From: Ignavibacteriota bacterium
GTDB taxonomy: Bacteria > Bacteroidota > Ignavibacteria > Ignavibacteriales > Melioribacteraceae
Direction of reading: 5' to 3'
Assembly (NCBI GenBank): GCA_002698995.1
Contig: PAAX01000026.1
Span: 310,001-374,000 of the forward strand
DNA length: 64,000 nt
Position numbers and translations under genes: made by a program
Part shown: piece after piece, positions 36,511-45,973 of the stretch
Layout: each line of letters opens with the position of its first letter
Numbering within the stretch: position 1 is the stretch's first letter
Notes under the pieces: generated by a model
The model's input: the letters and a program-made list of their open reading frames with translations, nothing else
Told to the model about the DNA's origin: nothing
Database searches by the model: none

Positions 36511-38589
36511 TTTTAAAACTCTTGTTGCGTTCAAAATTGCAATTATTGCTACTCCCATATCACCAAAAACTGCTTCCCACATCCCGGCTATTCCAATAGT
36601 ACCAAGAATAATAAATACTCCTTTTACAGTTAACGCAAATATGATATTCTGCCAAACAATTCTTCTAGTCTTTTTAGATACTTCAATTGCTTCAAATATT
36701 TTGTTTGGTGAATCATTCATAAGAACCACATCAGCAGTTTCAATTGCGGCTTGCGAGCCAAGGGCTCCCATTGCAATCCCCACATCTGCTCTGGCTAAAA
36801 CCGGCGAATCATTTATCCCGTCACCAACAAATGCTACTTTCCCCTTTTGCTTGTATTGAGCTAAAATTTTTTCCAAATGATCTACTTTTTCTTCCGGCAA
36901 CAATTCGGCGTAATATTTATCAATTCCTAATTCATTAGCAATAAATGATGCTGTAGAGTGATTATCTCCGGTAAGCATATAAGTTGAGATTTTACTTTCA
37001 TGAAGATTTTTTATTGCTTCTTTAGAATCATCTTTAAGTGAATCAGTAATTAATATATATCCTGCTAATTTTTTATTTACAACTATATTAGCTACAGTTG
37101 CATTGAACTCACAATCAGTATGTTCGATTTTTTCTTTATGAAGCAGTTTATCGTTTCCTACAAGAATTTCATCCTCATCAATAATCGCTTTAATACCGAA
37201 GCCCGAAATATCTTCGAATGACTTAATCCTCAATTCATCAATTGACTTATTGTATTTTATTTTTATTGCCTCAGCAATAGGGTGATTTGAATTTTTTTCA
37301 GCATAAGCAGCATACTCGAGCAATTGTTCCTCAGAAAATCCGTTAACAGTTTTTATTTGGGAAACGGAGAATTTTCCTTTTGTTAAAGTTCCGGTTTTAT
37401 CAAAAACCACGGCTTTAATTTCAGTCAGCGCATCAAGATAATTTGAACCTTTTACCAAAATCCCTTTTCTAGAAGCACCTCCAACTCCCCCAAAGTAACC
37501 AAGGGGAATGCTGATTACCAAAGCACAAGGGCAAGAAATAACAAGTACTACTAATGCTCTATAAATCCATTCTTCAAAAGTTTGTGATGTAAACAATAAA
37601 GGAGGAAGAACTGCAATTAATAGAGAAGAAAAAACAACAAATGGAGTATAGTATCCGGCAAATTTTGTTATGAATTTTTCAGTGTTCGCCTTTTTATTTG
37701 CGGCATTTTCAACAAGATCTAAAATTTTTGAAATTGACGATTCATTAAAACTTCTTGTAACTCTAACTTTTATCAAATTAGTTTGATTAATCATTCCGGC
37801 CAGTACAGCTTCTTTTTCTTTTACTTTAACCGGTTTCGATTCACCGGTTAATGCTGCTGTATCAACAAATGTTTCCCCTTCTACAATTTCTCCATCAAGT
37901 GGAATTTTTTCTCCAGGTTTAACTAAAAGTAAATCCCCAATTAATACTTCTTCCGGACTTACTTTGCTGCTTGTTCCGTCTTTAATTACATTCGCAAATT
38001 CAGGTTTTATTTCCAACAAAGATTTGATTGATCTTCTTGAACGATTGACCGATATATCTTGAAAGAATTCACCTACCACATAAAAAAACATTACTGCAAC
38101 AGCTTCGGGAAGTTCATTAATTGCAATAGCTCCTAATGTAGCTATCGACATCAAAAAATTTTCATCAAATACTCTTCCTTTAGTAATATTTTTTAATGCT
38201 TGTAATAAAACTTTATACCCGCTAATTAAATAAGCTGTTATAAAGATTATGTACCTGCCAATTTGATATGGTGTATTTTCTAGAAAATCAGAGAATAAAA
38301 ATCCAATTGATAAGAGCATCGCAACCAGCAATATTTTAATGATTTCATTTCTACTTTCCATTAACTCTGATTTTGAAATAACATTACTTTTAATTTCCTC
38401 AATTGAAGCACCAGGTTCAATTTCATCAATTTTAGATTTAACAAGGTCAAGATTTTCAGTATCTATTGTTATTGAAGAGTTAGCAAAATTAACAGAAACA
38501 AATTTTACTTCTTCCATTTTAGAAAGGTCTGATTCAATTTTAGCAGCACAATTTGCACAGTCTATGTTTTTGAGATTGTATTTCTTCAT
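36508..38589 (-). CDS. Heavy-metal P-type ATPase, Zn/Cd/Pb export type (CadA/ZntA)
   Basis: 693 residues. An N-terminal HMA domain with CxxC (NIDCANCAAKIES), membrane helices, TGES (AALTGESKPVKV), the CPC motif typical of Zn/Cd/Pb pumps (VISCPCALVISIPLGYFGG), the phosphorylated Asp in DKTGTLTKG, the HP motif (NSNHPIAEAI) and the hinge GDGINDSPVLARADVG. It exports divalent metals from the cytoplasm. No regulator gene lies beside it. Whether Zn or Cd is the main substrate cannot be read from the sequence. Confidence 0.95.
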   Translation of the reverse strand: MKKYNLKNIDCANCAAKIESDLSKMEEVKFVSVNFANSSITIDTENLDLVKSKIDEIEPGASIEEIKSNVISKSELMESRNEIIKILLVAMLLSIGFLFSDFLENTPYQIGRYIIFITAYLISGYKVLLQALKNITKGRVFDENFLMSIATLGAIAINELPEAVAVMFFYVVGEFFQDISVNRSRRSIKSLLEIKPEFANVIKDGTSSKVSPEEVLIGDLLLVKPGEKIPLDGEIVEGETFVDTAALTGESKPVKVKEKEAVLAGMINQTNLIKVRVTRSFNESSISKILDLVENAANKKANTEKFITKFAGYYTPFVVFSSLLIAVLPPLLFTSQTFEEWIYRALVVLVISCPCALVISIPLGYFGGVGGASRKGILVKGSNYLDALTEIKAVVFDKTGTLTKGKFSVSQIKTVNGFSEEQLLEYAAYAEKNSNHPIAEAIKIKYNKSIDELRIKSFEDISGFGIKAIIDEDEILVGNDKLLHKEKIEHTDCEFNATVANIVVNKKLAGYILITDSLKDDSKEAIKNLHESKISTYMLTGDNHSTASFIANELGIDKYYAELLPEEKVDHLEKILAQYKQKGKVAFVGDGINDSPVLARADVGIAMGALGSQAAIETADVVLMNDSPNKIFEAIEVSKKTRRIVWQNIIFALTVKGVFIILGTIGIAGMWEAVFGDMGVAIIAILNATRVLK

Positions 38590-38694
38590 GAATAGATATT
38601 TTTATGATTTTACTATTACTTTTAATATAAAAATAAAGAAATAATAATTGGATTTGAAGTCCATTAGAAAGAATAAAATTAAGTTTGATTTGAG

Positions 38695-38765
38695 CTGCCC
38701 CGCTAGGATTCGAACCCAGACAAACAGATCCAGAGTCTGCTGTGCTACCATTACACAACGGGGCA
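38695..38765 (-). tRNA. tRNA-Gln (CTG anticodon)
   Basis: 71 bases. Acceptor stem TGCCCCG/CGGGGCA; D-arm GTG ... CAC; anticodon stem GCAGA/TCTGT holding loop CTCTGGA, anticodon CTG, which reads CAG. T-arm CTGGGTTCGAATCCTAG; discriminator G. CCA is not encoded. The first pair is U-A, as is usual for tRNA-Gln. Confidence 0.94.
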
Positions 38766-39002
38766 AAATTGTTATTTAAAAATAATATGTTGATACCTCT
38801 TTCTGCAAGTGGAAAACTTGATATTGTTACAACTTATTTTGAATAATCAAATATTTTTTTGTAAAGCTGTCCTCTCTAAAAATCAAATAAGATGAACTAC
38901 ATAAAATAAAATCATGATAATTATCATAGTACGGAAAAATGGATTTTATTATTTTTCATTTCGAAATTGGATTAATTTGTCCACTATTTTTTTGGAGGTA
39001 CC

Positions 39003-40241
39003 GTGAAACCATTTATTTATATTTTGCTGATTTTTTCACAAAGTTTATTTTCCCAGGATTTTTGGGTTAAGACAAATTTTCCGACTGACAATTCTTCCCT
39101 ATTCAGTATTTATTCGATAATAGAAAACAATACAAATGAAATATTGGTTGGGACATTTGCAAAAGGAATCTTCAAAACCACCGACAATGGAGTCGCTTGG
39201 AGTCAATCTGGTTTAAATAATATGTGGATAACTTCTTTGGCAAAAGATAATTCCGGAAATATTTATGCTGGAGCAATTGGTTCACAATTTGGCAGTGGAA
39301 TATTCAAATCAATTGATGATGGAAAGACTTGGACAAAGATATTTGAGATTGAAACGGGAATCAATAAAGTTTATGTAAGTTCAGAAAATGAGATTTATAT
39401 AGGATTGAATTATACTTCTGAACAATCCGGAATTCATTATTCTTCTGACGGAGGAAATAGTTGGCAGAAAATTTTTAACGAATCGGAAAACGTTTATACT
39501 ATAATAAAGCTGAACACTGGAAGAGTTTTAGCTGCGTCTTACGGCAAGATTTATTACTCCGATAATAATGGAATTAATTGGCAAAGTACCAGTACAGGTT
39601 TAACTTCATCAACCCCTTCTTCATTTGCAATCAATTCAGAAAATAAAGTATATCTTGCCACTTTAGGCTATGGCATTTATGAATCTAATGATAATGGAGT
39701 AAATTGGACAAATAAAACGGGTGCCGGCTGGGAGTATTCTGATTTGGAAATTGACAATAATGAAATTATGTATGCTTCAACTAGAGGAAACTGGGTTTAT
39801 AAATCAGATGATAATTGGAACAGTTCAGTTTTAATTAATTCAGGTATGGGACAGGATAAGTACGTGCTCGATCTTTATATTGATAAAAACGGTTATCTTT
39901 TTGCGGGAATGGATTATTATGGATTTTATAGAAGTAATACACCGGTTGTAGTTAGTGTTGAAAATGATAATCTTTTACCAAGTTTTTATTTATCCCAAAA
40001 CTATCCGAATCCTTTCAATCCATCAACTAGTATTGAGTATTCAGTACCGAATAATGATTATGTTAATCTGAAGGTGTATGATGTATTGGGGAATGAAGTA
40101 GCATCATTAGTAAATGAAAATAAAAATGTTGGCAAATATAAAGTTACTTTTAATGGAAGTGAGTTAAGCAGCGGAATTTACTTTTATAAATTACAGATAG
40201 GAAAGTTAAATCAAGTTAGGAAAATGGCACTTTTAAAGTAG
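39003..40241 (+). CDS. T9SS-exported BNR/photosystem-assembly-like repeat protein
   Basis: 412 residues from GTG 39003, placed by GGAGG four bases upstream. A signal peptide (FIYILLIFSQSLFSQ) is followed by about five beta-propeller repeats of BNR type (GIFKTTDNGVAWSQSG, GIFKSIDDGKTWTKI, GIHYSSDGGNSWQKI, KIYYSDNNGINWQS). The C-terminus is a canonical T9SS sorting tail (QNYPNPFNPSTSIEYSVP ... SSGIYFYKLQIG). It should be released or anchored at the surface through PorU. Ligand unknown. Confidence 0.92.
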   Translation: MKPFIYILLIFSQSLFSQDFWVKTNFPTDNSSLFSIYSIIENNTNEILVGTFAKGIFKTTDNGVAWSQSGLNNMWITSLAKDNSGNIYAGAIGSQFGSGIFKSIDDGKTWTKIFEIETGINKVYVSSENEIYIGLNYTSEQSGIHYSSDGGNSWQKIFNESENVYTIIKLNTGRVLAASYGKIYYSDNNGINWQSTSTGLTSSTPSSFAINSENKVYLATLGYGIYESNDNGVNWTNKTGAGWEYSDLEIDNNEIMYASTRGNWVYKSDDNWNSSVLINSGMGQDKYVLDLYIDKNGYLFAGMDYYGFYRSNTPVVVSVENDNLLPSFYLSQNYPNPFNPSTSIEYSVPNNDYVNLKVYDVLGNEVASLVNENKNVGKYKVTFNGSELSSGIYFYKLQIGKLNQVRKMALLK

Positions 40242-40398
40242 TATAATATAAAGTCTGCAATTTCATAAATGGAGTATTATCAAATAGTTTTATCTTCAGT
40301 ATTTTTTATGAATTCTAAGCAAACAAAAAAAAGACTTATGGTATAATATCCAAAAATTCTTGAAGAGATTTAGTTTGATTATTGTGTTGAATGAATAA

Positions 40399-41919
40399 TT
40401 ATTTCCAGTCAGCCATAATTCCACCAGAGGTAATTACTCTTCTTTGTCTTCCCATCAAATCCATAATCACTAAATCTGGTTGTTTGTTATTATTATTCAC
40501 CACATTATTAAAAATTATATAAGCACCGTCGGAAGATATTCTTGGATTTAAATCATTTGTACCATCAATTTTATTTACGGAAATATCCTTAATTTCCATT
40601 GAGGTAAGATTCATTACAAAAATATGTGAATTAAGCTGTCTTCCATCCAATGATTCATAACCTGAAATATCTCTAGTGAATAAAATATTTTTCCCGTCAA
40701 TTGTAAAACTGGGTCTTTCAATTATTCCGGGAAGATTATCAACAAGAAGTTTTAATGTATCAACAGATTGATCGTAAAGGTAAATTTCAGAATCATACTG
40801 ATTTATACCGACTGTCAACACTACAATTTTATCTTCAATGGGAGAATAATCAGATTCTCTAAAATTTCTATCTGCAGGAGCTTGAATTAACATTTTTCTG
40901 TTAAATCCGTTTATGTCTACTTTATACAATTTATCGTAATAAGGATAAACTAAACCTCCGCCGTCATTAGTCCAGCAAAAACCAAATCCATTATTGTGAT
41001 AACCGGAAACGGGAAGATTTGTAACTTTTGTGGTAAGATCAGTTTTCAAATCTTTAATAAAAATTTCTGCGCTCCAGCCATAATTGCTGCAATAAGCAAT
41101 AAATCTTTTTTCATTATTATATCTCGGCCAAAGTTCATTTCCCGAAAGTGCAATTACTTCAACCTTATCATTACCATTTTCATCTATTGAGTAAATATCG
41201 TATTGATTATCAATCATTAAGCTGAATAGTATTGGATTTAACGGAGGTACCTTCGTTTTGAAATTCCAAATCTCACTTCTTGTTTTATTCGAATAATTAT
41301 CAAATGCTTCTACATACCAAAAATAGACATGGTTATATTTTAAGTCGGTTACTTCTAAAGTAGTATCTCTTAAAGAAGTTCCAACTTTTCTGCAGTCAGT
41401 AGATAAAGCATCATAAAGAAATACATCATAATAAACCGAATCATTCTGATTATTTACTCCGGATGTCCATTTCAAAATAATTTTAACTTCATTTTGGGTG
41501 GAGCCGTTTACCGGTTCAGAATTTTGAGGCATCGAAGGGGGATTTATTACCGCTTCACTTTTATGTAAGAACAACATTGCAACAGTTTCATATTCTTCCA
41601 AGACGGAAACTGAAATTTGTTCTTTTTCGTATCCAAACTTTTTACAGATTATCGTATAATTTCCAACCGGAATCGATTCTATTTTATATTTCCCTTCATA
41701 ATCTGTTGTTACCGAACTGGAAGCAGGATTAGTGCTTATTGAAGCACCATAAAGAGGTTCGTTTGTTTCAGCATCAACTACTTTACCTTGTAATGATCCA
41801 TAAAATATCGGTTCTATTGAAGCTTCTTTGCAGTTAATAAATATGAAAACAAAAAGAGTTATTGAAATAATTATGCCCGTTCTTTCAATTAATGAAAGAT
41901 AATTTTTCAAGTTTGTCAT
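40399..41919 (-). CDS. Lipoprotein with carboxypeptidase-regulatory, Fn3-like and TolB-propeller domains
   Basis: 506 residues. The lipobox-like FIFINCKEA gives a lipidated Cys near residue 30. Residues ~42-115 are a CarboxypepD_reg-like beta sandwich (GSLQGKVVDAETNEPLYGAS, YKIESIPVGNYTIICK). An Fn3-like module (~130-220) and TolB/WD40 repeats (LWPRYNNEKRFIAYCS, RPSFTIDGKNILFTR, NPRISSDGAYIIFNN) follow. ATG overlaps the stop of the third curlin gene as ATGA, so it is the last gene of the curli unit. A role in anchoring or assembling the fibre at the outer membrane is plausible but only inferred from position. Confidence 0.84.
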   Translation of the reverse strand: MTNLKNYLSLIERTGIIISITLFVFIFINCKEASIEPIFYGSLQGKVVDAETNEPLYGASISTNPASSSVTTDYEGKYKIESIPVGNYTIICKKFGYEKEQISVSVLEEYETVAMLFLHKSEAVINPPSMPQNSEPVNGSTQNEVKIILKWTSGVNNQNDSVYYDVFLYDALSTDCRKVGTSLRDTTLEVTDLKYNHVYFWYVEAFDNYSNKTRSEIWNFKTKVPPLNPILFSLMIDNQYDIYSIDENGNDKVEVIALSGNELWPRYNNEKRFIAYCSNYGWSAEIFIKDLKTDLTTKVTNLPVSGYHNNGFGFCWTNDGGGLVYPYYDKLYKVDINGFNRKMLIQAPADRNFRESDYSPIEDKIVVLTVGINQYDSEIYLYDQSVDTLKLLVDNLPGIIERPSFTIDGKNILFTRDISGYESLDGRQLNSHIFVMNLTSMEIKDISVNKIDGTNDLNPRISSDGAYIIFNNVVNNNNKQPDLVIMDLMGRQRRVITSGGIMADWK

Positions 41920-42494
41920 CTAATATATCCATTTATAATTATTGTATTTATGCTTTCCCCGGTTTGATTAACAATCAAACCAATTCCATCATTTGTTTTA
42001 TCGATATGATAAAGTGAGTTGCAATTTCCGATTTGATTTACTTCATAAAAAGCAGAGTTGGATTCGATTAGTTGATTAACATTATTGTTATATCCAAATT
42101 GATTGATTATAAAATCATTTTCATTTCCGCTGTTTACAATATTTTGAATATTCATTAATCCCCTTTGCTGAAAATTATAATTGTTTATCATTCCCTCATT
42201 TTGGATATCGGAATAGTTAAAAATTCCTTTTTGAATTATTACACTTTTGTTTAATTGGTTTTCTTCTGACGAGTCGAAATCTGAATAATTGATATGATTA
42301 CCAATTCCATTCTGCTCAGACAAGAAATAATTTTCATTTCCCTGCTGAAAAGCTGAGCAGTAATTCATAATGCCGGATTGTAATATTTCAATATCATTAC
42401 AATTCCCGATTTGTTTTATGATTCCGGAATTACTCTGCGCTGAAACTGAACTACAAGCCGCTATTATTACTAGAATTATTATTAACTTTTTCAT
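41916..42494 (-). CDS. Curlin-repeat protein, third and shortest subunit
   Basis: 192 residues with a signal peptide (KKLIIILVIIAACSSVSAQ). It contains irregular curlin repeats of the x-Q-x-G-x-x-N form (IIKQIGNCN, FLSEQNGIGN, IIQKGIFN, FIINQFGYNN, YEVNQIGNCN). Repeats are more divergent than in the two upstream subunits, so a minor or nucleator role (CsgB-like) is possible. It is separated from the second subunit by a terminator hairpin and overlaps the lipoprotein gene. Confidence 0.85.
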   Translation of the reverse strand: MKKLIIILVIIAACSSVSAQSNSGIIKQIGNCNDIEILQSGIMNYCSAFQQGNENYFLSEQNGIGNHINYSDFDSSEENQLNKSVIIQKGIFNYSDIQNEGMINNYNFQQRGLMNIQNIVNSGNENDFIINQFGYNNNVNQLIESNSAFYEVNQIGNCNSLYHIDKTNDGIGLIVNQTGESINTIIINGYIR

Positions 42495-42506
42495 TTAATA
42501 AGTCCA

Positions 42507-42539
42507 TAAAAAACTCAGAGGCTTTTTGAGCCTCTGAGT
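42507..42539 (-). terminator. Intercistronic terminator between second and third curlin genes
   Basis: ACTCAGAGGCT (42513-42523) pairs perfectly with AGCCTCTGAGT (42529-42539). On the minus strand it follows the second curlin stop by ~14 bases and is followed by TTTTTTA. It would make most transcripts end before the third curlin and the lipoprotein. Confidence 0.9.
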
Positions 42540-42553
42540 ACACCTTAAGGAGA

Positions 42554-43354
42554 TCAATTTTCTTGATTTACAACAGAATTATTATTCCTTCCATCCTGTC
42601 TTATATCCGATTGATTGCTTAAACCGAATTGATTTACAAAAGAATAGTTCCCATCGTTATATTGTCTGAGATAAGAAACGTTTGAGATTCCATCTTGAAA
42701 AACAAATCCGTTATTAGCAATACCATGCTGTTTTAGAAGAGAAGAATTGAAGTCATAATTTTCGGAAACATAAGCAGTATTTTCATTATCAAATTGCTCA
42801 ATAAATGATGAGTTGTTATTTCCGCTTTGTTTATTATTTGCAATATTGTTGTTTCCTTTAATTGTAACATCCGAAAAATTGTAATCTCCATTAAGCCATT
42901 CAATTGTTGAATTTTTAATACCGGTAATACCGATGATCGAATTGTTCCAATCACCAATTTGATGCTGGGCAGTATTATTTTCATTACCGTAAATTTCAAG
43001 AAAAGATTCATTATTACTGCCGGATTGAAGCAGTGTCAACTCTTGATGATTGAATCCTGGAAATTGTAAAACCGGATTTACTTCATAACCATTCTGATTT
43101 CCGATTGTTATACTGTAACTATAATTCTTATTCCCATTTTGTGAAGCATTACTAATGTTTTCTTCACCTATTTGATTAATTCTTACAATATTCATCGTAC
43201 CATCTTGAATGGTGTTACCGGCATTAAGAAATCCATATTGATTAATATGGGCACGGTTATAAGCCCCGCTTTGTAATGTATTATTTATGTTGTTTTGAGC
43301 AGCTGCCGTGCCGCATATTATTAATATTATCAGTATTGCCAGTATTGTTTTCAT
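42554..43354 (-). CDS. Curlin-repeat protein, second subunit
   Basis: 266 residues with a signal peptide (KTILAILIILIICGTAAAQ). About twenty repeats of the curlin form (HINQYGFLN, RINQIGEEN, ASQNGNKN, NKQSGNNN, FIEQFDNEN, FVNQFGLSN, DIRQDGRNN) rich in Asn, Gln and Gly. Such repeats stack into a beta-solenoid amyloid. It is followed by a terminator. Export should be through the CsgG pore encoded upstream. Confidence 0.92.
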   Translation of the reverse strand: MKTILAILIILIICGTAAAQNNINNTLQSGAYNRAHINQYGFLNAGNTIQDGTMNIVRINQIGEENISNASQNGNKNYSYSITIGNQNGYEVNPVLQFPGFNHQELTLLQSGSNNESFLEIYGNENNTAQHQIGDWNNSIIGITGIKNSTIEWLNGDYNFSDVTIKGNNNIANNKQSGNNNSSFIEQFDNENTAYVSENYDFNSSLLKQHGIANNGFVFQDGISNVSYLRQYNDGNYSFVNQFGLSNQSDIRQDGRNNNSVVNQEN

Positions 43355-43408
43355 TTTGTTTACCTAACTGTTTTACTCTTTTTTTAATGAGTAATTATTT
43401 AACAAGAA

Positions 43409-44218
43409 TTATGGAGTTGCAAATTGCTGAACAACTACAGCAGTATTTGTTAAACCATCCTGCCATACAGTTGAAATATGATCCATACCGATTTGAGTTA
43501 CTTCAGCTAAGTTTCCACCGATATGTTGTTCAACTGTTGAATAGTTACCGAAGCCGGATTGTTTTACATAAGATTCGTTTGCAATTCCCATTTGATCAAC
43601 TAATGAATAATTTGCACTTCCAAGTTGAGAAACGCATGCTACGTTAAATTGATCAAACTGAATAATTTGTGATTCGTTGAAATCGCCTCTTTGTTCGTTG
43701 CATGCAAGGTTATCGTCACCTTCAATAGTAACATCAGAATAGTTTCCGTCACCTTGTTGAACAATTACTGAAGCATTTTGTGAACCGGCTATTGTAGCAG
43801 TAACAGCAACGTTTCCATTACCTTCTTGATATTGTGCCAAATTGTTATAGCTTCCTACAACATCAATTTCAGCTACGTTTCCATCACCTAATTGGAATTG
43901 TTTCCACAAAGGTATAAATTCAAAATTAGGGGGTTCAGGTGTTGCAAATGTATTTCCATCACCTAGTTCAGTGCTGGATGCATAGTTTCCTTCACCTTCT
44001 TGATAAGTTGTATTGTAGTTTTCGTTACCAATTTGACCAATAATAGCTTCGTTTAAATAACCATATTGTTCAATTAATGCGGTGTTTAAATCACCTTTTT
44101 GTAATACATCAGCAATGTTGTCATCACCATCTTGAATAACATCACTAACATTGTTCGGCTGTGCTACTAAGCTTAAGCTGAGTAATAATACAGCAAACAA
44201 TATTGATAGCTTTTTCAT
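43409..44218 (-). CDS. Curlin-repeat protein, first (probably major) subunit
   Basis: 269 residues with a signal peptide (KLSILFAVLLLSLSLVAQ). About twenty curlin-type repeats of ~11 residues (DVIQDGDDN, DVLQKGDLN, LIEQYGYLN, IIGQIGNEN, VIVQQGDGN, YVKQSGFGN). It is the most regular of the three and lies first after the csgEFG terminator with its own leader and GGAG ribosome site, so it is the best candidate for the main fibre subunit. Its repeats are more acidic than those of E. coli CsgA. The naming as major subunit is inference. Confidence 0.93.
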   Translation of the reverse strand: MKKLSILFAVLLLSLSLVAQPNNVSDVIQDGDDNIADVLQKGDLNTALIEQYGYLNEAIIGQIGNENYNTTYQEGEGNYASSTELGDGNTFATPEPPNFEFIPLWKQFQLGDGNVAEIDVVGSYNNLAQYQEGNGNVAVTATIAGSQNASVIVQQGDGNYSDVTIEGDDNLACNEQRGDFNESQIIQFDQFNVACVSQLGSANYSLVDQMGIANESYVKQSGFGNYSTVEQHIGGNLAEVTQIGMDHISTVWQDGLTNTAVVVQQFATP

Positions 44219-44274
44219 TTTATACTCCGTTTTGTTTTTAAATTCTTTTTTTTAGCACTTCTGCATAAGGAGCT

Positions 44275-44310
44275 ATTTCATCACATAGTATAAATCATAA
44301 TTGATGAAAT
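44275..44310. promoter_or_regulatory. Inverted repeat in the leader of the first curlin gene
   Basis: ATTTCATCA (44275-44283) and TGATGAAAT (44302-44310) are perfect inverted repeats with an 18-base spacer, 57-92 bases upstream of the first curlin ATG. The spacer contains TATACT in the minus orientation, so it may overlap a promoter. It could be an operator or a leader hairpin. Confidence 0.45.
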
Positions 44311-44333
44311 GACATTCTGCTAATCGGGAATTC

Positions 44334-44393
44334 AAAAACCCCAGCAAAATCTAAATTGATAATGAACTTAATTTTATTTAGTTTGCTGTTGGG
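44334..44393 (-). terminator. Terminator between csgG and the curlin genes
   Basis: On the minus strand CCCAACAGCAAACTAAAT pairs with ATTTAGATTTTGCTGGG (small bulges), with an AT-rich loop, and is followed by GTTTTT. It ends the csgEFG transcript and separates secretion genes from subunit genes. Confidence 0.75.
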
Positions 44394-44436
44394 TGGCGTT
44401 AGAGTCTGTCGAAACTTTTAGATGAATTTTATTCAT

Positions 44437-44496
44437 TTAAAAGATGATTTCTAGCGCTGCCTTAAAATTCCCAACTGCCTTTAATAATTTTTTCAT
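44437..44496 (-). CDS. Possible 19-residue small protein between csgG and curlin genes
   Basis: ATG 44496 opens MKKLLKAVGNFKAALEIIF and stops at TAA 44439-44437. A perfect AAGGAGG lies upstream, but about 15 bases away, longer than usual, so initiation is uncertain. The sequence would form a basic amphipathic helix. It lies in the csgEFG transcript just before its terminator. It may equally be chance; only conservation would decide. Confidence 0.3.
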   Translation of the reverse strand: MKKLLKAVGNFKAALEIIF

Positions 44497-44563
44497 CTTT
44501 TTTCTTTTCACCCTCCTTCCGTGAAATTTAATTTATTGTTAATTGGTTATTTAGTTATAAGAG

Positions 44564-45961
44564 TTAGAGTGAGAAATAAAACATAAAGCCTAACCTCCCA
44601 CCCCAGTAGTAGTCGTTATATTCACCTAGTTTTAATCCGTCTAGTTTGTCATCAAAATAGTAATGATTATCAATCATCAAATTGATTCCGAAACTTCTTG
44701 ACACTAAATATTCTATTCCAATTCCGGATACAAAATGAGGAAGCCATTTACTTATTTTGTAATCATTGTTTTTAGTCTTATCAATTAATCTGCACTGAGT
44801 TATTCCAAAACCAATTTTTATTACAGGAGAAAATTTGCTTTGTGATAAAAATCTATAATCAAGATTTGCTTCAATATTATCTATGGTAGAGGTAAAGAAT
44901 TTTCGGCTTGCAACTTGTCCTCCTAAGTAATTAAAGGTAAGTGCTAAATTTTCATCAAGAGCAGTTTTAATATTTAGATCACCGGAAGTTTTATATATAC
45001 TATTCGAAATATCTCCGGAATAAAGCTGCACGCCAAAGCTAGTTCCAATGCCGAAATTATGTCGTGACATATATTCTCTATCATAAACATCAGTTGTAAC
45101 AGTACTTTCTTTTTCTTGAAGATAATCTTTAATAATTTTAGAATTTATTTCAGTAGAATCGTTAAGTGACCAAAGATTTTTTAATGTCCCTTCAATTATC
45201 AAATTCTGTACTGCCTTTTCAATAGCTTCTTTAACGCACATTTCAGCAGGTTCGTTATGACTGTATCCCGTTTCTGCTTCTAGTAATTTTTTGAATTTCA
45301 CAAACCTAAAAAAGCTTACATCTATCAATTGAGATAGTATAGTTTTACTGGTGTAAACCGTTAACAGTACTCTTCCGCTTTGTGTAGATATTGCACGAAG
45401 ATAAACAGTTATTCTATCTTCTCTGTATTGATTTGAAGCTCCAGCTCCAAAATATTTTAATCCTGCACCACCGGTAAGTATGTTCGAATCATAAGAAATT
45501 ATTCCTCCTTCAAGAATAATACCGGCATACAATAATGGAGGCAGAAGCTGTGTATTTTCTTCTCCCAAATCACTTTGATAATTTGCTCTGCTCGATCTTA
45601 TAATTTTTCTTTCATTAAGAAGATTGGATAAACCTTCTCGTTCAATTACTATAAACCAATTAGATTCTTCCAATGCTTTAATTAGAATAGACGTTGCCCC
45701 TTGGGTTACCGCTGTTGACCAGCTGCCGCCGGTTTCTGTATTTTTATATTGTCCTGTTTGATCTCTAAATTTATAAACCGTTGCAACTATTTTTTCTTTT
45801 GGAAGAGGAAGCGATGTAAGCTGTTTGTTTAACCTTGTCTCTTCTCCGGTTTTTGCTAGCGAAGGTTCAATCGGCTGGAAAGCAGCACTGCAGCCGCTTA
45901 ATATTGCTAAAGCTATTAATATTAGTAAATGAGGAAAATATTTTTTCATTTTCTTTTTCAT
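44564..45961 (-). CDS. csgG: CsgG curli secretion lipoprotein with barrel-like C-terminal extension
   Basis: ATG 45961 is preferred (MKKKMKKYFPHLLILIALAILSGC); an in-frame TTG lies four codons earlier. The lipobox Cys is followed by a full CsgG domain (IVATVYKFRDQTGQYK, GATSILIKALEESNWFIVIERE, GLSNLLNERKIIR). CsgG forms the nonameric outer-membrane pore for curlin subunits. E. coli CsgG is ~277 residues; this one has ~160 more (NFGIGTSFGVQLYSGDI ... GGRLGFMFYFSL), with the alternating pattern of a small beta-barrel. It follows csgF directly. Confidence 0.94.
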   Translation of the reverse strand: MKKKMKKYFPHLLILIALAILSGCSAAFQPIEPSLAKTGEETRLNKQLTSLPLPKEKIVATVYKFRDQTGQYKNTETGGSWSTAVTQGATSILIKALEESNWFIVIEREGLSNLLNERKIIRSSRANYQSDLGEENTQLLPPLLYAGIILEGGIISYDSNILTGGAGLKYFGAGASNQYREDRITVYLRAISTQSGRVLLTVYTSKTILSQLIDVSFFRFVKFKKLLEAETGYSHNEPAEMCVKEAIEKAVQNLIIEGTLKNLWSLNDSTEINSKIIKDYLQEKESTVTTDVYDREYMSRHNFGIGTSFGVQLYSGDISNSIYKTSGDLNIKTALDENLALTFNYLGGQVASRKFFTSTIDNIEANLDYRFLSQSKFSPVIKIGFGITQCRLIDKTKNNDYKISKWLPHFVSGIGIEYLVSRSFGINLMIDNHYYFDDKLDGLKLGEYNDYYWGGRLGFMFYFSL

Positions 45962-45973
45962 TTTATTAACCAA

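Noticed and set aside
38540-38758. Small minus-strand frame overlapping tRNA-Gln and the ATPase start
   Set aside because: It overlaps a confident tRNA and the start of a confident gene.
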